A stretch of 64,000 nucleotides of DNA from Macrosoma leucophasiata (lineage: Eukaryota > Arthropoda > Insecta > Lepidoptera > Hedylidae). The DNA lies in contig JAWQUS010000009.1 of NCBI GenBank assembly GCA_036365455.1, positions 1,084,001-1,148,000 on the forward strand. Reading direction: 5' to 3'. Position 1 is the stretch's first letter. Every line of letters starts with the position of its first letter. The position numbers and the translations under genes are program-made. The notes beneath the pieces were generated by a model. That model was not told the DNA's origin. It was given only the letters and a program-made list of their open reading frames with translations, and did no database searches. Below are positions 61,801 through 63,671 of this stretch, in pieces.

Positions 61801-63104
61801 ATTAATTAATCTCACCAGGTTTATTAGCTCTAGTCTTAACGTCCCGGACCTCCTTGTTGCCAAGGCAGACATCGGTGTCCACTGACTCCGGGAATATTTC
61901 GCACTGCAGGTAGTCCGGCATCGATAGCCCGAACACTTCGAGGAAGAACCCGCAGCGCCTCATGGTTTCTGTAATAGTGTACTTAATTTAGTTCAGTACT
62001 TAACCAGTAAGTTGGGTGCTATCTAGGTAACAAGGTGGGGCCAGGATTCTTCAGAATTGGCGTGCATGTATGAAGAGGTGTGTAAGAACTCACTGATGGT
62101 AGAGTTCCAGTGCAAGAGCTCGAGGGCTACACTACCGCATTTCCTTATCTATCTGCCGTCAAATTGTAATGTTCAGCATTATCGTGTTCCAGTTAGATAG
62201 TAATGTATGGCCCCGTAATAACTAACACAGAGACAAAACAAATAAAGTCTCAGGAATGGCAAGGCATCTGCATTTTGAGGCTATAGTCATCACTTAACAT
62301 TAATGTGAGCTACATGCTTGTTTGCCTTCTTGCGTAAGAGACTTGACATGAAAACTATTTGCATATTTTTTTATAAAATAAGTTGCGAGCCGACATTTTT
62401 ATAAATAGTTATATTGAGAAGCTTTGGGACTATCATCAAACTCTGGGCATGTCCTAAAAATTAAGCAAAAAATAGAATATCTCCACTATACAGAGGTCGA
62501 ATTCCAGACAATACTTTGTATATCAGTATCTTGTATCAATTTCCGTAAAAAAAAGAGAGTAAAAATTCGACTCATGCATCGATCAGGTGACCTATCCTAT
62601 TCACGCGGAAAAGAATGCCCATTCAATTTACATTTTGCCGTAATAGTGCGCGAAATGCGAGTCAAATCGCTAAAGTGATTGAAACAGTATACATATAATT
62701 TGTTTGACAGTGAATGTAACATTTTACTGTAGGGTTACATCACTATAGCAAAATTATGCATGATCTATGTTTTTCCTGTGTTCGAATATGTTATCTGTTT
62801 GCTCTCCTTTGTACTCTTGCCGTCATACGAAATATACGTACTCTTCTAAAATATTGGCTCTAAAATAAGTTTAGTAACCGATGGACAATCCTTCAACATT
62901 AAATGTTTTTACTGTCAGTCTATTTCTTATAATATCTTTGGTTACACATAAAACAAACAGCATGATCATACCTTGACACAATCCTCTGCAAGGCCGCACC
63001 ATGTGGCCGAGGGGGCCGCACTTGGGCACGAACAGCGAGCAGAGGAACAACGCGGTGAGCTCGTAGCACCGCACGTCCACCACCGCGTCGTATATCTCCA
63101 GGTC
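15801..63104 (-). CDS. Corin: Corin-like modular membrane serine protease gene (10 exons visible, 5' end outside window)
   Basis: Joining ten minus-strand exons (62972-63104, 61816-61968, 58758-58976, 56287-56428, 54930-55111, 29405-29585, 27827-27980, 24732-24855, 22956-23104, 15801-16004) gives 1641 nt: 546 codons plus TGA, with every junction in phase and GT/AG borders. Visible residues: 1-80 second half of a Frizzled domain (8 cysteines); 97-130 and 133-168 LDLa repeats; 169-278 SRCR-like; KR|IVGG activation site at 290/291; His333, Asp383 and Ser482 as catalytic triad; Asp476 six residues before the serine, which predicts trypsin-like cleavage after Arg/Lys. Frizzled-LDLa-SRCR-trypsin is the Corin (atrial natriuretic peptide-converting enzyme) architecture, and Drosophila has a Corin with the same order. 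By family this is a type II membrane protein acting at the cell surface; the transmembrane exon and first Frizzled exon are not in the window. The insect substrate is unknown. The family call is secure; one-to-one orthology is inferred. Confidence 0.92.
16128..16183 (-). mobile_element. fragment of the 6899-type MITE
   Basis: CGGCTTATTTCAGGTCTGTA and GAGCGTCATCTCTTTCGCAC match the inverse of 7055-7105. The Rep-C copy at 16182 interrupts it. Confidence 0.7.
16182..16447 (-). mobile_element. Rep-C copy
   Basis: Near complete, T run at its left end (the A tail). Confidence 0.85.
16459..16510 (+). repeat. short tandem duplication
   Basis: GGTCACCGTCGCCTATGAA occurs twice with a 26-bp period. 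Confidence 0.75.
16571..16725. repeat. interspersed repeat (uninterrupted copy)
   Basis: GTTTCTCTCGCTACTCTGTC... to CGCGTGCAAAAACTTGTGGT. The second copy, at 18727-18835 plus 19952-19995, is split by a 1.1-kb insertion. Confidence 0.75.
16800..17424. other. unassigned intronic sequence
   Basis: AT-rich; no feature supported. Confidence 0.5.
17425..17587 (+). mobile_element. Rep-C copy, 5' truncated
   Basis: From CCCTGTAATTTCCGACACAG to the CATAAAAAAG tail. Confidence 0.82.
17640..17933 (+). mobile_element. SINE-D monomer
   Basis: Full unit with head GGGCTTCAGTAGCTCAATTG (A box), GAGTTCGAGTC (B box) and tail to ATAATATAAAACAATT. Confidence 0.87.
17993..18424. mobile_element. LINE 3' end with inverted terminal copy
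   Basis: Plus-strand LINE C-terminal coding (about 18110-18411) includes [28 protein letters not shown] and [10 protein letters not shown], then the 3' terminus GGACCTGGCGTGAAGATACA. At the left (about 17995-18062) the same 3' terminus lies inverted (TATCTTCACGTC...), so the segment is bounded by matching inverted ends of about 60 bp. Broken by frameshifts. Confidence 0.75.
18440..18570 (-). mobile_element. SINE-D chimera: minus head joined to plus tail
   Basis: Reads as an inverted tRNA-like head (ACCACTGGGAATCTAGTCC ... GAGCTACTGAAGT) that switches directly to a plus-oriented tail (TTTTCTTTAAATATATCTC, CATGTGTTATTGTG). Confidence 0.75.
18834..18921. repeat. foldback with about 26-bp arms
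   Basis: TACTAGCTGTGCCCGCGACT and onward is inverted at AAGTCGTGGGCGCAGCTAGTA. Confidence 0.8.
19785..19827 (+). repeat. (CAGA)n microsatellite
   Basis: Uninterrupted CAGACAGA run following CAGACAAACAGA; shorter ones at 19018-19040 and 19399-19430. Confidence 0.9.
19996..20757. other. unassigned intronic sequence
   Basis: No coding or repeat feature supported. Confidence 0.5.
20758..20925 (+). mobile_element. Rep-C copy, 5' truncated
   Basis: GTGTATGACCCAGTAATAAC to an A run. Confidence 0.8.
20926..21232. other. unassigned intronic sequence
   Basis: Nothing supported. Confidence 0.5.
21233..21537 (+). mobile_element. SINE-B copy, full length
   Basis: tRNA-like head with A box TAGCCTAGTGGTAG and B box GGGTTCGATTCCCGGG, then a conserved body to GGCGTGAAGTTACG. 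Confidence 0.9.
21643..22000 (-). mobile_element. Rep-F copy
   Basis: Inverse of the 1611-1966 element, near full length. Confidence 0.78.
22168..22397 (-). mobile_element. Rep-C copy
   Basis: 3' end missing; older subfamily. Confidence 0.8.
22476..22952 (+). mobile_element. LINE 3' fragment inserted at the splice donor of the 22956-23104 exon
   Basis: Same lineage as 18110-18418 (CAAATAGGTCGAGTTCTGTC; GTCAAAAGTCTTAGGAATCG; tail GAAGATAGATACA). Flanked by an 11-bp duplication TACCTGACAAG (22465-22475, 22953-22963) that spans the exon/intron border. A Rep-C copy (22521-22811) is nested in it. Confidence 0.85.
22521..22811 (+). mobile_element. Rep-C copy nested in LINE
   Basis: Full length; ATGGTG occurs at both borders as a short target duplication. 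Confidence 0.85.
22956..23104 (-). CDS. Corin: Corin-like exon: trypsin domain, S1 specificity aspartate
   Basis: 149 bp, phase 1 to phase 0, residues 430-479. Contains [27 protein letters not shown]; the Asp of KDACQ is the primary specificity residue. Acceptor TCGACCAG. Donor CAG|GTATGTATC: the bases beyond about +3 belong to the tail of an inserted LINE. Confidence 0.95.
23303..23613 (-). mobile_element. SINE-B copy
   Basis: TGTAACTTCACAACTGTAATC to CTACTGAAGCAG; full length, diverged. Confidence 0.87.
23614..23878. other. unassigned intronic sequence
   Basis: Nothing supported. Confidence 0.5.
23879..23985. mobile_element. SINE-D inverted junction and tail
   Basis: A minus-oriented end (TTTTTATATTATTTCG) is joined to a plus-oriented B box and tail (GAGTTCGAGTCTCGCC... 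CATGTGTTAA). The unit resumes at 24379. Confidence 0.7.
23986..24378 (+). mobile_element. LINE-like 3' UTR inserted into SINE-D
   Basis: About 390 bp of AT-rich DNA ending in (AAAT)n interrupts SINE-D between GTGTTAA and TGCGAAATAAT. GGTGCCCCTACGGGGTG forms a hairpin. Class inferred from the simple-repeat tail. Confidence 0.55.
24379..24655 (+). mobile_element. SINE-D copy, continuing as a tandem unit
   Basis: Runs from the tail end of one unit (TGCGAAATAATATAA) straight into the start of the next (AAGGGTAAAAGCGACTTC), the same junction as in the 35-kb array. Confidence 0.8.
24732..24855 (-). CDS. Corin: Corin-like exon: middle of trypsin domain
   Basis: 124 bp, phase 0 to phase 1, residues 389-429. 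Encodes [12 protein letters not shown] and CTVIGWG, both standard S1-protease landmarks. Two candidate acceptors sit 7 bp apart; only the upstream one (GGGCAG|TTGGCA) keeps the frame. Donor GGACA|GTACGT. Confidence 0.93.
24856..25230. other. unassigned intronic sequence
   Basis: Intron next to the 24732-24855 exon; no feature supported. Confidence 0.5.
25231..25503 (-). mobile_element. Rep-C copy
   Basis: Full length, slightly diverged. Confidence 0.83.
25651..25841 (+). mobile_element. Rep-F fragment
   Basis: From GACAAGGTTTAGCAACTGC to ACCATGCGCG. Confidence 0.72.
25911..26242 (-). mobile_element. Rep-C copy with internal minisatellite
   Basis: Full length, expanded by a 15-bp repeat at 26101-26179. 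Confidence 0.87.
26101..26179 (+). repeat. 15-bp minisatellite, 5 units
   Basis: ACACGATAGTGTTGA repeated five times; normal Rep-C copies have this segment once. Each unit contains the self-complementary AACAC..GTGTT. Confidence 0.93.
26243..26714. other. unassigned intronic sequence
   Basis: Short open frames without recognisable domains. Confidence 0.5.
26723..26908. mobile_element. hAT-type MITE with 8-bp target duplication
   Basis: Ends CAGTGATCCCCAAAG and CAGAGGTTCCCAAAC (inverted) match the hAT 'CAGNGGTTCNCAAA' style. Flanks ACCTAAGG and ACCTAAAG (7 of 8). 186 bp. Confidence 0.8.
27105..27180 (-). mobile_element. SINE-B fragment
   Basis: CCTATTGTCATCTCCTGAGC to AAAAATCACCCAATAG; joined to the Rep-C copy at 27184. 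The same joint occurs at 28826-28906. Confidence 0.75.
27184..27454 (+). mobile_element. Rep-C copy
   Basis: Near full length with small deletions. Confidence 0.83.
27506..27816 (+). mobile_element. SINE-B copy at the splice donor of the 27827-27980 exon
   Basis: Full-length SINE flanked by GTAACAATACCTG at 27493-27505 and 27817-27829. The duplicated 13 bp contain the exon's last three bases and the first ten intron bases. Confidence 0.9.
27827..27980 (-). CDS. Corin: Corin-like exon: catalytic Asp of trypsin domain
   Basis: 154 bp, phase 2 to phase 0, residues 337-388. Contains HPMYN and HDNDIALFQ with catalytic Asp383. Acceptor CTTGCAG. The donor CAG|GTATTGTTAC lies inside a 13-bp target-site duplication of a SINE-B copy, whose tail begins about 10 bp past the exon. 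Confidence 0.95.
28139..28350 (+). mobile_element. SINE-A copy
   Basis: Full length with diverged head. Confidence 0.83.
28468..28622. repeat. foldback element with 20-bp arms
   Basis: TTTTACGTGACAACGTCTT at 28468 and AAGACGTTGTCACGTCAAAA at 28603; one mismatch. Confidence 0.75.
28826..28905 (-). mobile_element. SINE-B fragment, second copy of composite
   Basis: Same truncation and joint to Rep-C as 27105-27180. Confidence 0.75.
28906..29192 (+). mobile_element. Rep-C copy
   Basis: Near full length. Confidence 0.84.
29405..29585 (-). CDS. Corin: Corin-like exon: activation site and catalytic His
   Basis: 181 bp, phase 1 to phase 2, residues 277-336. Starts with ECGKR, whose cysteine usually tethers the pro-chain to the protease. 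Then KR|IVGG is the zymogen cleavage site and VLTASHC carries catalytic His333. Donor GGCAA|GTATGT; acceptor TGTCCTCAG. Confidence 0.95.
29762..29916. mobile_element. foldback MITE
   Basis: Outer arms (TAGCGCCCTAAC...CACTAGC / inverse at 29896-29916) and inner arms (TTTAATATGCAACCGCCT / AGGCGGTTGCATATTAAA) pair along most of the element. Confidence 0.82.
29920..30725. other. unassigned intronic sequence
   Basis: No supported feature. Confidence 0.5.
30728..31043 (-). mobile_element. SINE-B copy, full length
   Basis: GTAACTTCACGCCTGTAATC to GCTACCGAGGCAG. Confidence 0.9.
31269..31366 (-). mobile_element. SINE-A copy with internal deletion
   Basis: Has both ends, but about 48 bp of the GT-rich body are missing between CCGTTGTA and GGCCATACAAAT. 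Confidence 0.75.
31425..31645 (+). mobile_element. Rep-C copy, 5' truncated
   Basis: Starts at ATATACTTGCCGCTAAATGG. Confidence 0.82.
31650..32110. other. unassigned intronic sequence
   Basis: No feature supported. Confidence 0.5.
32112..32180 (-). mobile_element. Rep-C fragment
   Basis: Diverged 3' part (ACTGCAGCCTATAGACATC). Confidence 0.55.
32187..32370 (+). mobile_element. SINE-B, 3' truncated
   Basis: Head to GTGCCCGGAGATG, then unrelated sequence. Confidence 0.82.
32395..32603 (+). repeat. Rep-E copy
   Basis: CGCTTAATTTGGTCTCTATT ... TATTATTACATATTCTGTG; matches 39722-39946 and the inverse of 59890-60130. Contains TTTACACGTGCACC and GCGTAGCACGTAGAGAATAC. Confidence 0.78.
32604..33250. 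other. unassigned intronic sequence
   Basis: No feature supported. Confidence 0.5.
33251..33521 (-). mobile_element. Rep-C copy
   Basis: Nearly full length. Confidence 0.83.
33700..33992 (-). mobile_element. Rep-C copy joined to an inverted Rep-C tail
   Basis: Minus copy 33700-33920 runs directly into a plus 3' end (AGGCTGCAGACATCATTTAAC to AAATAAAAAT). Confidence 0.75.
34012..34318 (+). mobile_element. SINE-B copy, full length
   Basis: CTCGGTAGCCTAGTGGTAG to GGCGTGAAGTTAC. Confidence 0.9.
34320..34930. other. unassigned intronic sequence
   Basis: No supported feature; a short direct repeat (CTGTAGATAATGAAA twice) lies at 34379-34425. Confidence 0.5.
34933..35059 (-). mobile_element. SINE-D inverted half-unit
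   Basis: Tail and tRNA-like head in minus orientation; forms the left arm of a palindrome of about 111 bp with 35060-35170. Confidence 0.88.
35060..35715 (+). mobile_element. SINE-D tandem array, 307-bp period
   Basis: Units start at CAGTAGGTCGCGAG at 35061, 35368 and 35675. The two full units appear to differ at one position (GTGATGG versus GTGAAGG). Each unit has an A box and a B box. Confidence 0.92.
35720..37100. other. unassigned sequence with a repeat-like core
   Basis: CAGGGTAGGGTTCCGTAG at about 36000 and ACGGACATGGCGAAACTATA at about 36515 resemble ends of a widespread lepidopteran repeat, not proven here. The minus frame 37037-36762 (92 codons) has no recognisable domain. Confidence 0.4.
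37105..37235 (+). mobile_element. SINE-B, 3' truncated
   Basis: Head to TTATCTCTAATTATGTTGG. Confidence 0.82.
37240..37503 (-). mobile_element. Penelope-like element, endonuclease C-terminal remnant
   Basis: The minus strand reads [20 protein letters not shown], then [27 protein letters not shown] and DFNREDG, followed by a stop where a Trp codon is expected. This is the C-terminal part of the GIY-YIG endonuclease domain of Penelope-like retroelements. 5' truncated and dead. Confidence 0.82.
37575..37715 (+). mobile_element. diverged SINE-B fragment
   Basis: TTTGGTAAGATGTCAATATGC, ACGTAACTGGAGAATCGTGG and GTTTGCACGTATTCTTGAGG match the second half of SINE-B. Confidence 0.6.
37722..37952 (-). 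mobile_element. SINE-D, minus unit of an inverted pair
   Basis: From the tail to ATTACCAACTATG, then it switches orientation. Confidence 0.87.
37953..38035 (+). mobile_element. SINE-D, plus unit of an inverted pair
   Basis: GACTAGATTCCCAGTAGGTC to the TTTAAAAATAAAATA tail. Confidence 0.87.
38180..38383 (+). other. unassigned 67-codon open frame
   Basis: Reads [19 protein letters not shown] and onward with balanced codon use compared with the AT-rich surroundings. No domain recognised. It lies directly before a LINE 3' end, so it may be retroelement-derived. Confidence 0.25.
38395..38646 (+). mobile_element. LINE 3' end with (TTGAAT)n tail
   Basis: Short C-terminal coding ([20 protein letters not shown], stop at TGA) typical of Jockey/CR1 RT ends, then a 3' UTR ending in repeated GAATTT. 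Confidence 0.72.
38843..39130 (+). mobile_element. Rep-C copy
   Basis: Full length. Confidence 0.86.
39135..39670. other. unassigned intronic sequence
   Basis: No feature supported. Confidence 0.5.
39675..40030 (+). mobile_element. old Rep-C split by a Rep-E copy
   Basis: A Rep-C-like head (39675-39721) and body (39953-40030, GTTCCGATTACATGGTAATG) flank the Rep-E at 39722-39946. Confidence 0.6.
39722..39946 (+). repeat. Rep-E copy
   Basis: GGTCACACCGCGGACACTCC to TATTACATATTCTC; the longest left end of the three copies along with 60130. Confidence 0.78.
40108..41387 (+). mobile_element. mariner transposon with near-complete structure
   Basis: 1280 bp between TA duplications (40106-40107, 41388-41389). 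Terminal inverted repeats TAGGTTG.GGAAAAAGT and onward match at most of about 28 positions. Contains a disabled transposase. Confidence 0.93.
40290..41310 (+). pseudogene. mariner transposase pseudogene
   Basis: Starts [20 protein letters not shown]. Keeps the D,D(34)D landmarks [15 protein letters not shown] and [11 protein letters not shown]. Broken by a frameshift near 40394 (about 5 bp lost after YGP), a TAA at about 40509 in place of a Glu codon, and a TAA at about 40897 just after NYEL. Both long downstream segments are otherwise open, so the decay is recent to moderate. Confidence 0.93.
41516..41895 (-). mobile_element. RTE-like LINE 3' fragment
   Basis: The minus strand encodes [40 protein letters not shown] and AFVQQWTSF, the conserved C terminus of an endonuclease-RT LINE. 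The 3' end is (ATC)n. Confidence 0.83.
41896..42830. other. unassigned intronic sequence
   Basis: A small tRNA-head-like hairpin (ACCACTAAGCTACC / GGTAGCTTAGTGG) is at 42464-42504. Otherwise nothing. Confidence 0.5.
42831..43138 (+). mobile_element. SINE-B copy, full length
   Basis: CTGCCTCCGTAGCCTAGTGG to GCGTGAAGTAAC. Confidence 0.9.
43201..43491 (+). mobile_element. Rep-C copy, full length
   Basis: Ends in 13 A, directly abutting a LINE fragment. Confidence 0.87.
43493..44356 (+). mobile_element. CR1/Jockey-like LINE 3' fragment
   Basis: Broken coding: [20 protein letters not shown], then a frameshift near 43617, [40 protein letters not shown], and a further frameshift near 43975 into [14 protein letters not shown] 3' UTR ends in ATAAATGACTTATCTTATC. 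Confidence 0.82.
44461..44473 (+). repeat. poly-G run
   Basis: About 12-13 consecutive G; unusual in this AT-rich context. Confidence 0.9.
44674..44942 (-). repeat. Rep-C in the left arm of an inverted duplication
   Basis: Shares rare variants with 45512-45773 (CTATCATTT, GGTCTAAGG, ACCAGAGGACAAAATG) and about 30 bp of non-Rep-C flank (TGCGTTGTGGTCATTTTTTA). Confidence 0.85.
44945..45510. other. unassigned spacer between inverted arms
   Basis: No coding or repeat feature seen. Confidence 0.5.
45512..45773 (+). repeat. Rep-C in the right arm of an inverted duplication
   Basis: Inverse partner of 44674-44942, including the flank AAATTAATAAAAAATAACC. Confidence 0.85.
45771..45872 (+). mobile_element. 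Rep-C 3' fragment
   Basis: CGCATTTTGACCTTGG to an A run. Confidence 0.8.
46063..46354 (+). mobile_element. Rep-C copy, full length
   Basis: Young subfamily. Confidence 0.86.
46355..46786. other. unassigned intronic sequence
   Basis: Nothing supported. Confidence 0.5.
46787..46864. repeat. perfect 36-bp inverted repeat, 6-nt loop
   Basis: GAATTTAATTTTATGAAAGT... to GCATTTA (46787-46822), loop AGACAT, exact inverse 46829-46864. Located at the 3' end of the neighbouring LINE fragment. Confidence 0.95.
46862..47240 (-). mobile_element. RTE-like LINE 3' fragment
   Basis: The minus strand encodes [33 protein letters not shown] and [19 protein letters not shown], then in another frame [12 protein letters not shown]; at least one frameshift. 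Same lineage as 41516-41895 and 55535-55660. Confidence 0.83.
47269..47718 (-). mobile_element. old Rep-C copy interrupted by a younger one
   Basis: Diverged minus copy in two parts (47269-47345 and 47580-47718) around the plus copy at 47406-47578. Confidence 0.6.
47406..47578 (+). mobile_element. Rep-C copy, 5' truncated
   Basis: GGCCCTGTAATTTCCGGCAC to an A-rich tail. Confidence 0.83.
47720..48022. other. unassigned intronic sequence
   Basis: Nothing supported. Confidence 0.5.
48025..48186 (-). mobile_element. Rep-C copy, 5' truncated
   Basis: AATGTAATGGAAGTGAC to GGACCGTACGG. Confidence 0.82.
48251..48461 (+). mobile_element. Rep-C copy, 3' truncated
   Basis: ACTGGTGGTGGAGTACC to GCATCTGCGTTTG. 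Confidence 0.8.
48598..48675 (-). mobile_element. SINE-B 3' fragment
   Basis: ACGTAACTTCACGCCTGTAA to CATACAAACACCC. Confidence 0.85.
48720..50122 (+). mobile_element. Jockey/CR1-like LINE, 5' truncated, with 3' UTR
   Basis: Contains the ORF at 48747-49688 and a 3' UTR ending GTGCCTGTCACCCTAAATGA ... TTTCTGATTCTGAT; the same 3' terminus recurs at 56679-56730. Confidence 0.87.
48747..49688 (+). pseudogene. LINE reverse transcriptase, C-terminal half, intact frame
   Basis: 313 codons. Starts mid-domain; the RT palm motif is FADDTS (near residue 32). Then [39 protein letters not shown] and [14 protein letters not shown], all typical of the thumb and C-terminal part of Jockey/CR1-type RTs. The endonuclease and fingers are absent (5' truncation), so it is not functional alone. 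No internal stop over 940 bp implies a fairly recent insertion. Confidence 0.88.
50440..50584. promoter_or_regulatory. GC/CpG-rich block, left part
   Basis: CpG-dense sequence (GTGCGCGCGCGTTCGCG) in the giant intron, interrupted by the hAT MITE and continuing at 51081-51215. Could be an internal promoter or a lost exon; no coding frame or core promoter is evident. Confidence 0.3.
50585..51080. mobile_element. hAT-type MITE, 496 bp, 8-bp target duplication
   Basis: TAGACCTGAGTCGATC at 50585 is perfectly inverted at the right end (51065-51080). CGATGCAG flanks at 50577-50584 and 51081-51088. The interior is rich in GATCGA and GGGTCATTTGGGTC motifs in both arms. Confidence 0.88.
51081..51215. 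promoter_or_regulatory. GC/CpG-rich block, right part
   Basis: Continuation of 50440-50584, purine-rich (GGAAGGGCGGAAGGCAGAGG) with a second CGCGCGCGCGG run. Confidence 0.3.
51496..51807 (+). mobile_element. SINE-B copy, full length
   Basis: CTGCCTCAGTAGCCTAGTGG to GGCGTGAAGTTAC, T run after; the same subfamily as 27506-27816 (GGAGGTCCTGGG). Confidence 0.9.
51810..52890. other. unassigned sequence with one direct repeat
   Basis: A direct repeat of about 33 bp (GAAGCCGGGG.GGG..G..AGT then GTCTTATAAAG) occurs at 52127 and 52486, suggesting an unclassified element between them. Confidence 0.45.
52893..53255 (+). mobile_element. Rep-F copy
   Basis: Full length; matches 1611-1966. Confidence 0.78.
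53260..53930. other. unassigned intronic sequence
   Basis: Contains the palindrome at 53844-53872; otherwise nothing supported. Confidence 0.5.
53844..53872. repeat. 29-bp palindrome
   Basis: ATGCTCTATCGCTT and its exact inverse around a single central base. Confidence 0.93.
53931..54094 (+). mobile_element. Rep-C copy, 5' truncated
   Basis: GGCCCGTAATTTCCGGC to an A run. Confidence 0.82.
54095..54929. other. unassigned intronic sequence
   Basis: Open frames at 54069-54314 and 54274-54588 have no recognisable domain. A minus SINE-D tail fragment lies at 54495-54545. Confidence 0.4.
54930..55111 (-). CDS. Corin: Corin-like exon: second half of SRCR-like region
   Basis: 182 bp, phase 2 to phase 1, residues 216-276. 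Very GC-rich compared with its surroundings. It ends with [10 protein letters not shown], which joins the next exon's ECG to give the SRCR terminal motif. A long Arg/Gly-rich segment ([15 protein letters not shown]) is not typical of SRCR and may be a disordered insertion. Acceptor CCCGCAG, donor TATG|GTGAG. The 25.3-kb intron follows. Confidence 0.87.
55214..55400. mobile_element. LINE-like fragment
   Basis: CGCCACGCTTGGCATACGGA and TTGCGTTATTG are shared with 40035-40105 just before the mariner. Confidence 0.5.
55535..55660 (+). mobile_element. RTE-like LINE 3' fragment
   Basis: [24 protein letters not shown] coding and CAGCAGTGGACGTCTTTTGG; third copy of the lineage at 41516 and 46862. 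Confidence 0.8.
55665..56210. other. unassigned intronic sequence
   Basis: No supported feature. Confidence 0.5.
56287..56428 (-). CDS. Corin: Corin-like exon: first half of SRCR-like region
   Basis: 142 bp, residues 169-215, entering in phase 1 and leaving in phase 2. It encodes [18 protein letters not shown], an SRCR start, then LCSMLGYT, which matches the SRCR 'C..LGY' landmark. Acceptor TGTCCCACAG, donor GATACAC|GTGAGT. Confidence 0.88.
56679..56730 (+). mobile_element. short LINE 3' terminus
   Basis: Matches the 3' end of the LINE at 48720-50122 (ATAAGAGGTGCCTGTCACCC). Confidence 0.8.
56919..57127 (-). mobile_element. SINE-A copy
   Basis: Full length, A run at left, head ending CGGTTAGTCC-like. 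Confidence 0.87.
57130..57687. other. unassigned intronic sequence
   Basis: No supported feature. Confidence 0.5.
57688..57975 (+). mobile_element. Rep-C copy
   Basis: Older subfamily. Confidence 0.84.
58263..58734 (+). mobile_element. Rep-C copy split by a foldback element
   Basis: Parts 58263-58475 and 58684-58734 with GCTGCAGTCA repeated at the break. Confidence 0.85.
58476..58683. mobile_element. foldback MITE with about 69-bp arms
   Basis: Left arm 58483-58551 (ATATGAACAGT...GCGCATCGACG) pairs with 58605-58674. GCTGCAGTCA on both sides is a target duplication of up to 10 bp. Confidence 0.85.
58758..58976 (-). CDS. Corin: Corin-like exon: two LDL-receptor class A repeats
   Basis: 219 bp, residues 96-168, phase 1 to phase 1. 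Both repeats keep six cysteines. The first has the full calcium-binding pattern WRCDGHVDC plus DRSDE. The second has CDGKVDC followed by GQDERNC. Acceptor TTTTGGCAG, donor TTGCT|GTAAGT. Confidence 0.94.
59035..59335 (-). mobile_element. SINE-B copy
   Basis: Full length, slightly shortened near the centre. Confidence 0.87.
59336..59888. other. unassigned intronic sequence
   Basis: Short inverted motif AAACTTTTCTATG; nothing else. Confidence 0.5.
59890..60130 (-). repeat. Rep-E copy
   Basis: Inverse of 39722-39946; ends CGGTGTGACGG. Confidence 0.78.
60434..60517 (-). pseudogene. decayed LDLa exon duplicate (pseudo-exon)
   Basis: On the minus strand, after GGCAG, the sequence reads [15 protein letters not shown] then [11 protein letters not shown]. 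This is clearly related to the first LDLa repeat of the exon at 58758-58976 (shared PHDWRC, DC and RSDEL) and still has six cysteines, counting one just past a GTATCG. About four codons are missing between the first and third cysteines. Entered from the upstream exon's phase 1, the frame meets a stop, so it cannot be spliced in as it stands. It is probably an old exon duplication that lost function. Confidence 0.7.
60786..60987 (-). mobile_element. SINE-A copy with (AAAT)n tail
   Basis: Full length; tail (AAAT)n at 60760-60790. Confidence 0.88.
61025..61435 (+). repeat. degenerate tandem repeat, about 107-111 bp period
   Basis: GACCTCACCGAATCTCTGCT (61171), GACCCTGCAAATCTTTGCTC (61278) and GATTTCGCCGAATTTCCGCT (61389) recur with related flanks; a more diverged unit begins near 61040. 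Confidence 0.7.
61816..61968 (-). CDS. Corin: Corin-like exon: C-terminal part of Frizzled domain
   Basis: 153 bp, residues 45-95. Acceptor ATTACAG, donor CCTG|GTGAG; phase 1 on both sides. Completes the Frizzled domain with Cys 50, 67 and 79 (motif MPDYLQC then VCLGN), followed by a short basic linker leading into the LDLa exon. Confidence 0.92.
62089..62325 (+). mobile_element. Rep-C copy
   Basis: Old and diverged. A short LINE 3' piece (GGCGTGCATGTATGAAGAGG) lies just before it. Confidence 0.8.
62330..62970. other. unassigned intronic sequence
   Basis: No supported feature. Confidence 0.5.
62972..63104 (-). CDS. Corin: Corin-like exon: central part of Frizzled domain
   Basis: 133 bp, visible residues 1-44. 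Starts after CCACCAG and ends CAAG|GTATGA (phase 1). It encodes the Frizzled core with Cys 13, 22, 29, 39 and 43, including the [10 protein letters not shown] and PCRGLC motifs typical of the domain. The preceding exon, with the first two cysteines, is not found between here and the window edge. A decayed copy of the exon start and acceptor lies at 63590-63656. Confidence 0.93.
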
Positions 63105-63153
63105 CTGGTGGACAACAATGTTGTTGTTTTTGTACCGAACATATATATATTAC

Positions 63154-63462
63154 GTAACTTCACGCCTGTAATCCCCGAAGGGGCAGGCAGAGGTAAATGC
63201 ATGCATTCAAGCATACATGCAAACACCCACGATTCGCCGGTTACGTTTTGGCCCATGTAACAGGTGGCGAGCCTGTTGACATCACCGGGCACATTACCAA
63301 ACTTTGAGGTACTGGGAAATTTCCAGAAAATGGAAAAATCCCAATTGAACCAGAGATAAAGGCTTTTTCACCATTATCTCTGATAACCCCCTACCCGGGA
63401 ATCGAACCCAGGACCTCAGCGTAGTAGTAGTGGCCTGCTACCACTAGGCTACCGAGGCAGTT
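63154..63462 (-). mobile_element. SINE-B copy, full length
   Basis: About 50 bp upstream of the Frizzled exon acceptor; GTAACTTCACGCCTGTAATC to CTACCGAGGCAG. Confidence 0.9.
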
Positions 63463-63470
63463 TCTAACAA

Positions 63471-63534
63471 CCGGGATGTCTGGCGCTCTACACTCTCTGC
63501 CTACCCCGTTAGGGACCTGGCGTGAAGATACATA
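63471..63534 (+). mobile_element. 64-bp LINE 3' tail insertion
   Basis: CCGGGATGTCTGGCGCTCTA to GAAGATACATA, flanked by CAGTTTCTAACAA at 63458-63470 and 63535-63547. Confidence 0.9.
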
Positions 63535-63589
63535 CAGTTTCTAACAAATATATTATATTTGATAGATCGATTCTAATATGATTTATTAA

Positions 63590-63656
63590 TGGTCCACTAC
63601 AGTATGATATATCTCCCGGTCCTGGTGGACAACAATATTGTTGTTTTTGTACCAAA
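63590..63656 (-). pseudogene. partial duplicate of Frizzled exon start and its splice acceptor
   Basis: This repeats 63083-63142: the intron end with GTCCACCAG-like acceptor context, plus about 30 bp of exon. 41 of 45 bases match over the acceptor part. In the exon frame it reads DREIYHTVVD where the true exon reads [10 protein letters not shown]; a stop follows soon after. SINE-B and a LINE tail lie between the two copies. Confidence 0.65.
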
Positions 63657-63671
63657 CAAACATGGCTCATT

